Shown here: one piece after another, positions 56,818 to 64,000 of the stretch
Numbering within the stretch: position 1 is the first letter of the stretch
Layout of the letters: every line of letters starts with the position of its first letter
From: Quercus robur
Taxonomy: Eukaryota; Streptophyta; Magnoliopsida; Fagales; Fagaceae
DNA length: 64,000 nt
Direction: 5' to 3'
Assembly (NCBI RefSeq): GCF_932294415.1
Contig: NC_065535.1
Location: 28,660,782-28,724,781 of the forward strand
Translations under genes and position numbers: made by a program
Notes under the pieces: generated by a model
The model's database searches: none
What the model saw: only the letters and a program-made list of their open reading frames with translations
What the model was told of the DNA's origin: nothing

Positions 56818-57943
56818 AGTATTCATTCCCTAGAATTTGTTTACAAATTTAATTTGAACCTTCCAAGTTTCAACGAGTCCTTGGACTTTTGGCATGATGG
56901 ACCTGACGGTTCGTTTTTTTTTTTCTATTTTATCGTGGAATGTCGGACCAAATTTTGAGATTAAGATTTTGTTGAGCTCCAGTTACTTTTCGGGGCGGAG
57001 TGGAAGAAAGGGAGGAGATTCTCGAGGAAAAAGGATCCAACGAGGTTGAAAGAATTGAACGAGGAGGCCAAGAATCTTGTTCAACATCTTTTTCTTGGTT
57101 TGAGAGAGACAATTCAGGATCTGCGAATTCTTTTTCTACTTGATTTCTATTTTCTAATTCAAGAGTTTTTCATTCGACAGTGTAAAACTTTTTCTATTTT
57201 CAGTAATGCTTTTATGTTCATTAACATTTTCGTTCAGTGTAAACAATGAAGTTTAGGTTTCAAACATAATGATATGTTCTGACACAAATGGTTTATAAGG
57301 ATTCAGCATGATGATTTAATTCGAATTCAGGGCCTTCCTAATATTTATCAATGCTCAATTATGTAGCTTAGCTGGTTTACTATAGAGCATTAATGCCCTT
57401 GAGGTAAGCTCTAGGTCCATGCTAGTAAAGATTAAGTACTAGACAGTCTAGACTCCAATATAGATGGGTTTGATAATGGATTAGATTTCTGTGACTGTGA
57501 TAGTGACCAAGCATATGCTCATTGTTAAGAGTATTTCTTGTTTAATTGAAAACCATATCCATTATGACTCAGTAGTGTTGATTAAATCCAATAATGGGCA
57601 TACCATGATGTCAATGGTTTCCTTATTGCGCTTATCATCAAGTACGTTGGTTACTTGCGTTTAATCAAGGTCTGATTACCAATTAGTAATGTATTTTGTT
57701 GTTTAATATGCAGATCAGAAGTGTTTCTTATTAATTCACTTCCATTACATGCCAAGTGCGATCATTTGAAGAACCTTTGGTAAGTTTCAGAGGTAGCACA
57801 AGAAGGTAAGAGTACTGAATTTTAGTAGTCACTTAAACTTTCTTTGTAAGTGGTAGCATATTTTCTCTGCAATACCACTTCCTCGAAATTTAGGACTTAC
57901 ATGGGACACATACTATTCCTTAAGAGAGAAAATGAAGATGTAA
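56818..57943. other. Downstream region of the endoglucanase gene, no gene recognised
   Basis: Ordinary AT-rich sequence. A small purine-rich, GC-richer patch at 56980-57120 has frames on both strands that I cannot relate to a known protein. The nearest part is the likely 3'UTR of the minus-strand gene. Confidence 0.4.
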
Positions 57944-60550
57944 CTACTTTGTAGTGGGGTTGGCCGAGAAGAAAGCAACAGCACCAACAAATGGTGCATT
58001 TATATATGTAGCTGGCTCAGCCTGCTGATAGTTATTCCGGTCATCAGAGAAACTATCTTTGTTATCAGGACCGCCGACTATGGCGCCAGCAAGGACATTT
58101 GGATTGGGTGAGCTAGAGTAGAGGTATTGAAATCCATTGTTGCAGGCAATATGATCAGGGTGTGCATGTATAGATGGTAGAGAGGAGCCCCTATGGTGGG
58201 CATGTTGAGGGTACTTCTCCCCAAACCCCACCATGTAAGACATCTTTGCTGGATTATCACCTAAAATGTAGTCAACTTGCTTCTTTGCGTGTGAGATGAG
58301 ATTTTCTGCAGTGACTGTTGAACCACTACACGTGGCAACTCCTCCATTGGAGCTAAGATACTTGGCATATGTCAGGAGGAGGAAAGCTGTGGAAGTAACA
58401 TACTGCAGATTGCTCTCACTTGCTTTGTAGAGCAGTCCCCCTGAAAATTCAAGTATTAGGCAACCATTTTACCATTGAGGTGCGTCTCCCTGCCGGGGAA
58501 ATTTGTTTTACTTCACATCACAGCATGGGGAGTAACCGTAAAAGAAGAAATTATCATCTTTATCAAGATGATGACAATTGGGAATCAGCCACACCAAAAT
58601 TGTTTTTGGGGTAAGGCTGTTTACCAATCGCCTTTCGTAGACTCTGCAAAAGTGGGAGTTTTGTACATTGGGTTTTGGCACAAACTTTTTTTGTTGAGAT
58701 GATGACTGGCCTCCCTATACTGTGGTGTAAAGTGCTGTAATTGTTGTTTGGACAAAGGAGCTGCACCCATACCATTGGCATTTCAATATGGCAAAAGAGG
58801 AGAAAGGGAAGGAGGTTGCTCACCAGGGGTATATTGCGCCTGGAAACTTGATGTTCCTGGAATTAGGGAGCATATGTAATTGTCTGAGTGTGCTTTGTAT
58901 ATCTGGAATTCTTGAGTAGTTCTCTCTAGAAAATCCTGAGGAGAGTTCCAACAAAGGTTATTTTTTAAGACCTTGAAAATAGTGCAGAAGTACCATCAGC
59001 TGAGTTTTGGAATAAGACCTTGGAAAGTAGAACTTTGGTCCCAGGTCGCTTGTCATCCCAACTGAAGGAATAGTCATCATCATCCGCGCCCAAAGTGTGG
59101 CCATTGGACTGAATGTAAGCCAAGTATGAGCTGTTCTGTGAGGCTCTATGAATCCATGAAGCACCCCAGAGAAGCTCATCCTAATTGATAAAACTGGGGT
59201 CAAGAACTTGGCGAAGTATAAACAAAGCTAGAAGCAAATGTAATAATCTTACATGGTAGCCTGAGTAAGAACAGTAAAATGGGCAGACAACTGAATTGAG
59301 AGAGTCACTATAAGAACCTCTATGCCTATCTGCAAAATCAAATACCTGCATCATTGTGAAGAGCAATTGCTTGTTAATTAAGTGGATGAAACAGAGAACT
59401 GGTAAACAATGAATGTAATTTGTCAGGATATTTACTTGCATGGCTGTATGAAGCAATTTTGCAGAGTAAGAAGGGTCAGAATCTTTGAAGACTATTGAAG
59501 CTGCAGCCAGTGCAGCGGCCGTCTCTGCTGCTACATCAGACCCTGGGTTTTGATCAGATACCTTATAAACGTTGCGTGGCGTGTCCATATCTTCAGGCCT
59601 CTCCCAGCACCGATGATCCATGTTTGGATCTCCCACCTGCACCATTCAGCACCAAGCCATAAGCTTTTGAGCCCTTTTCTTCAAAACTAAGAATGATGTA
59701 GATAAGGTTATCTCTTTTATTATGTTCGTTTTTGCCATGCTTTGATGTAGTAAAAAATCTATTTATGCCATGTCAAAGTTGTATTCTTCCATTTTGCCAA
59801 CTAGCATTAACTGTAATGTTAGGATTCACCCTTGGTTTGAGTTTGTATATAGCATCTAAGTATATAATTATGTTTGATATATTTTACACCATTTTGCTGA
59901 ATTAACCATATTCTTTGTTGGTGCTTAAGAGCATGTTGCTTTTGCTCACTTGGACATATAAGGTGTTAGGGGCTGCAGTGGCTGCTTTTAAAAGATAATC
60001 AGTACTCCATTTGATGGCAGCTCTGGCATTCTCAATCTGGTTGTGCATTGAGCTACCAAACTCAATCACACTCCATGCTAATAATGTAGTGGTGAAGGCC
60101 ATTGGTAGGCCAAACTTGACATTATCTCCTGCATCATAATAACCTCCTACTAGGTCCACCTGAAATATATCCACAAGCAAGAAAACATTCAGTCATTTGT
60201 TTATAGTACATACTAAAAAAATATAAAGTTATACCCAATGCACAAAACTCCCACTTCTATGGAGACTGGAACAAGTGATTGGTAGTTATTTTAAATTCAA
60301 CAATGACAAACCACAGTAGAATTATTGTTACATGATAAGAAGAGCCATCCGACTGCCCGGAATCGCCCCTCCATGTGAGCCTTTGGTTTGAAGGCAATTT
60401 TCCAGACCTCTGCCCCTCAAAGAAGAGGATGGATTTCTCAAGAGCGTTAGAGTAATCTTGAGAAGTGAAGGCAGAGCAAAATAAACTGAGGGAACAAAGA
60501 GTTAAGCACAGAATGTGCATCATCATGGTAAATGTGGTGGCAGAAGCCAT
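57944..60550 (-). CDS. Secreted endo-1,4-beta-glucanase, glycoside hydrolase family 9 (class B type)
   Basis: Seven exons: 60332-60550, 59950-60159, 59436-59636, 59253-59345, 59019-59180, 58824-58935 and 57944-58440. All have GT...AG borders and join in phase to 497 residues, the family's usual size. A signal peptide (about 1-27) is followed by the GH9 domain with no C-terminal CBM49 and no membrane anchor, so class B. Catalytic features: YYDAGDN with D82 and D85 (nucleophile/base region), [17 protein letters not shown] with H415 and R416, and [20 protein letters not shown] with acid E474. It hydrolyses internal beta-1,4-glucan links in the wall during growth, abscission or ripening. Motifs such as [15 protein letters not shown] and SASPNPNVL-like SSSPNPNVL resemble endoglucanase 17-type proteins. 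No damage seen. Confidence 0.95.
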
Positions 60551-60650
60551 ATATTTTTCTTTGCTTAATCCTTAAAGCCTCAATGTTCTAGTCTAATGCT
60601 GGTGGTTTAAGAGACTTGTGGGCTTGAAAAAAATTTGAGATAGGGCTGAA

Positions 60651-60657
60651 ATTTATA
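60651..60657 (-). promoter_or_regulatory. TATA box of the endoglucanase gene
   Basis: TATAAAT on the minus strand, about 100 bp before the start codon at 60550, a normal spacing with a leader of roughly 70 bases. Confidence 0.55.
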
Positions 60658-61792
60658 GACCAAGGTAAAGCGGGAAGTTTAGCAAAAAAATACAATTAAA
60701 AAATGAAAAAAAAGAAAAAACAAGAAGAGGGAAGTTAGGATGTTCGTTGGTCGTTGAAATTGCACTTGTCTCATGCTTTATCACGGGATCAACTGCGCTG
60801 AACCGGACATTTAATTGTGGGGACAAACAAACTTTATCTTCCCTGTAGGATATAAGAAACTGAAGTCTGAAAGTCATGACTCACAAAATGACAAAATTAG
60901 GATATGGCAGAGAATATAATCACGTTAGAGACACAATTATTTTCATAATTTTTTTATTTTTATTTTTTGATAAGAATTATTTTCGTTACTTTATTTCACA
61001 ATTTCGGACCTAGCATATTTTGATTGGAACAATATCATTTTCTTTCTTGTGTGTCTATAGTTGATATCATTTTTATTAGGCAACAATCAATACAAGCCAT
61101 GTCAATGATTGTGAATATAAATTAAAAAAAAAAAAAAGTGTACCCTGCAGTTATAGTTAATTCTCTTCATTTTTTTCAGGGTTTTGCACAGAGAAAGATT
61201 CAATCAAAAGTCTTCTACAAACTGCTTGAACATTTGATGCCATAATTTAAGGCGCAGTAGTGTTTTGAATTTTGGACAAACATATTTTGTCCATTGCAAC
61301 TTAAGTCACGGATACGTAGAAAAGTGAATCACGTGTGCCACCGAGGCAAAAAAGTCGAAAATGTGAGCAGAGGTGGAAGAGGTTATAAAGCAACATGAAT
61401 GCACAGTTTTTTTTAGTTAAAGCGCCACTAGAGAGAGAGAGAGAGAGAGCAAACATAATTCCTTATATCATGTGACTAGGTTTATTGAGTTTATTGAGTA
61501 TACTATATTATCACGAGGATGGTCAAGTATTTTACAATTCTTTCGGTGGAAAAAAATACCATAATCTTATTTGCAATTTCATGAGAGAGTCAGAAAGGTG
61601 CGGCATGATTTTTGGACTTTTGGAAGACCATGAGCAGCCAAAATAGGATTCTGTTTTGAAAAACATGCAGTATCATAGATGGCCGTGATGGCAGTGACCC
61701 TTGGTTGCTTTCTCCATTCATGACTTTGGTAGTAGAAATATTTCACATGTGAATTCCATTTGATTCGATATGGTAGAATTCAGATTGTGACC
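60658..61792. other. Upstream region of the endoglucanase gene, no gene
   Basis: AT-rich putative promoter region with a short GA run at 61431-61449. No frame or element recognised. Confidence 0.45.
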
Positions 61793-61890
61793 AAGGAGTT
61801 ATAACTTAATTGGTACCTTCTCTTTGTGTATCAGTAAGGTGGAAATTGAGATCGCTGGTTTAAGACTCACAGGATGTGTGTATAACTTAG
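61793..61890 (+). mobile_element. SINE-like tRNA-derived fragment
   Basis: TTATAACTTAATTGGTACC (A-box side) and GCTGGTTTAAGACTCAC (B-box side) at the right spacing. No convincing target duplication or tail, so it is likely truncated. Confidence 0.4.
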
Positions 61891-61894
61891 GCGG

Positions 61895-62146
61895 GCGTAT
61901 GGTTTGCCGTGATGTCACATTATACTGTAATATTACATTATTGTAATCTTACATTAATGTAATTTCAATACAAGAATAAAACATTATATTGTTTAGGAAG
62001 GTGATGAGATTAAAATGATGTAATATATTTTGTAATTTTAGACTATGATAATGTTAGAAAAAAATAAAATAAACTAAAAACCTTAATGTCACATCATTGT
62101 AACGTGCATTACATTAATGACACATTATAGCGAACCAAACTTATCA
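61895..62146. mobile_element. Possible MITE with imperfect inverted ends
   Basis: Left GTATGGTTTGCCGTGATG, then TCACATTA, versus inverted right AAGTTTGGTTCGCTATAATG, then TGTCATTA. The interior is rich in TAATGTAAT-type palindromic blocks. Borders approximate. Confidence 0.4.
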
Positions 62147-62608
62147 ATAAAAAAATAAAATTGTGAGACGATCAAATATGTTGATTTTATGGTTCATTGT
62201 TCATATATAGGGTGCACTTGAGAGAATAGCAGTGTAATGACTTCTGTTGTTTTATGAAAATTCTGAGGGACTGTTTTTGACTAAAGAAAACGATACTGCT
62301 TTGAGCAATACATATTTGTTTCTCTTTGCAGCAATAGATTTGAAATCATAAGTTTGTTACTTGTTGGCATTAGAATTTGTTTTTGAAATATTCGATTAAC
62401 AAAAGGCCGAAAAACATCAGACAAATTTGAAAAAAATCCAATGAAGAATTTGAGACCTAAAATGGATATATTATCCTTGAAGATACTTTCAGCATTAGTA
62501 TATCATTGAAGTTCCTTATCTGATGGGTTTTGGTTTTGCTTGCTTGGTGAATTTATTCCTATAATAATTTTGTCTTTTACCGACCAATGCAACTGCCAAA
62601 AAATGTTT

Positions 62609-62741
62609 GTTTCTTAATGTTAAAATTGCCTCCTTGCAAGTTTGAATGACCCCTACATTTCCGGACAAAAGACAGGAATTTTTTTCTTAATGCTAGAGTT
62701 GCCTTCTTGCACATTTGAATGTCCCCTACATCTTTGGACTG
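62609..62741 (+). repeat. Two tandem ~56-bp units
   Basis: TTTCTTAATGTTAAAATTGC, then TTGAATGACCCCTACAT, is repeated as TTTCTTAATGCTAGAGTTGC, then TTGAATGTCCCCTACAT, offset by about 76 bp. Confidence 0.6.
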
Positions 62742-64000
62742 CAGGAGAGCCAAAATATTTTCCATGCATCAACAGTAAAAGGCAGGCCGCTTCCTGCATC
62801 TGTTGTACTTCCCTTGCATTCAGCCAAAAAAGAAAAAAAATTGTATATCCCCTTCAATTTCACAGATAGCTAAAGAGATGATTTGCCTACTATATCAACA
62901 CCACATCAAGAATCATGTGTTGCTGGTACTGGACCAGTAACTACTAACAAGTCAGCAGCAGTCTTGGGCATTTCATCACTTTGCAATGATTTGGTTCCCC
63001 AATTTTGTAGGGAAGTATATTGGCATTAGACAAACAGAATTTAGCAATTTGGGGACAGAGGAGGAGAGAGATGTTGACTATCCAGTGTTTTGAAACTTAA
63101 TAGCTATGTGCTTGGTACTCATTTCATTCATTCTTCTCCAATCAACTATGTATGTATGCACCTGTAAGGATACTACTCAAGCAAAGGTACGACAATATGA
63201 CAAAGAAATTGCTAGAACTATTTCAAGAAGACGTTAATACTATTTGTAGCATACTAATGAACTTCCTTATCTCATGCTGTGGAAAACAGAAACTCATTGC
63301 AGAGAATTCTAACTTCAAAGAGATGAATTTTCCTCCTGCAGCATCAAGAGAACTCACTTTGCTACTGTCTATCTTGAGTAGAGTACTTTGTATATTTCAC
63401 CTAAACATTCTCTAGATTGAGGCATTGTAAAGCCTTGACAAATACAGGTCTCACTGCCATTTCTTTAGTTTTGAATATTGATTAGAAGCTGTCTGATAAA
63501 TTTATGTTCATATGATGGAGTCCTCTGGCTCTAAATACAGGATTTCCTATCTATTGTCTAGGAAAGAGCATGAGTATAGATGTATTATTAAACCTGATTA
63601 AATTTCAATGTGTTGGATGCTACCATTTTTAATTCTTACTTTTCTCTGATATATGGGAGAAAACTTGTACAATTTGTTAATAGATGGAAGGGCACAATCA
63701 CCCCTGTGACAGCTGTAATGTATATCATAAATGTTTCTTTAATACAAACCAAGAACACAATATCTGTACAGTGAAATCACAAAAAGAGTGAAATATCTAA
63801 TTCTCCAATAGGAGATATCAAAAAGAGTGAAATATCAGTCTCAGGCTTGTAGTTTAGGACAAACACTGGAGCTGGGATTTGAGATGGAGCCTGCAAATGT
63901 TGCTATAGTTAGGAAACAGAAAAATTTTAAATGCCATGGACCACATAATAGAAATTTTACAAACTTACAAATATCTGCATAACAAGGCTGTTTGGACACA
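62742..64000. other. No certain gene; possible last exon of a minus-strand gene at the edge
   Basis: On the minus strand, ATTTGCAG at about 63895-63902 could be an acceptor followed by a short frame that ends in TGA near 63843. If real, the gene lies mostly to the right of the window. The 87-codon plus frame at 63152-63415 has no similarity that I can name. Confidence 0.2.

Noticed and set aside
58420-58823. Frames on both strands between endoglucanase exons 6 and 7
   Set aside because: They lie mostly in the intron whose borders are fixed by in-phase GT...AG sites.

Overview
This is nuclear DNA from a flowering plant: intron-bearing genes, AT-rich intergenic DNA, and LTR retrotransposons, hAT, MULE, Helitron, PIF/Harbinger, L1-type LINE and tRNA-derived SINE elements, most with readable target-site duplications (TSDs). 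Two MITEs (near 32.7 and 56.3 kb; TTTGGAT-type ends, GTGAACAGTGCA-type interior) and several SINEs are of a kind I remember from Fagaceae (oak, chestnut). That placement is inference from memory.

Only two host genes look intact. One is a single-exon CAND7-type seven-transmembrane protein gene (40858-42177, minus). The other is a seven-exon secreted glycoside hydrolase family 9 endoglucanase gene (57944-60550, minus) whose exons all join in phase to give 497 residues. Almost everything else is mobile DNA, its remnants, or unassigned AT-rich sequence.

0-27 kb: an LTR remnant; a solo LTR (894-3002) whose empty paralogous site is at 27.47 kb in the same window; a MULE (3472-4291); then a nest. 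An 18.8-kb terminal-inverted-repeat element (4621-23464, 8-bp TSD) contains a GC-rich hAT, a LINE stub, a solo LTR, two exons of a DUF7787-like host gene and a nearly whole Tat-lineage Ty3/gypsy retrotransposon (12628-23092) with about 0.7% LTR divergence and an antisense extra ORF that has its own TATA box.

27-40 kb: a Helitron (27893-30305) with an exon resembling the spliceosomal Sm-E protein, SINEs and a 302-bp tandem duplication, then a hAT (35473-40112) carrying 5'UTR, first exon and splice donor of a UNE12-like bHLH gene, itself split by a second hAT (35571-39138) with a nearly complete BED/DUF659 transposase.

40-64 kb: CAND7; a PIF/Harbinger-like element with striking palindromes; an old organellar large-subunit rRNA fragment; a full-length but broken L1 (45833-51584, 12-bp TSD); small elements; and the endoglucanase gene. 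I see no operon, CRISPR array or dedicated multi-gene system. The strongest signal is repeated capture of 5' ends or single exons of host genes by three different classes of DNA transposon, layered by insertion into one another.
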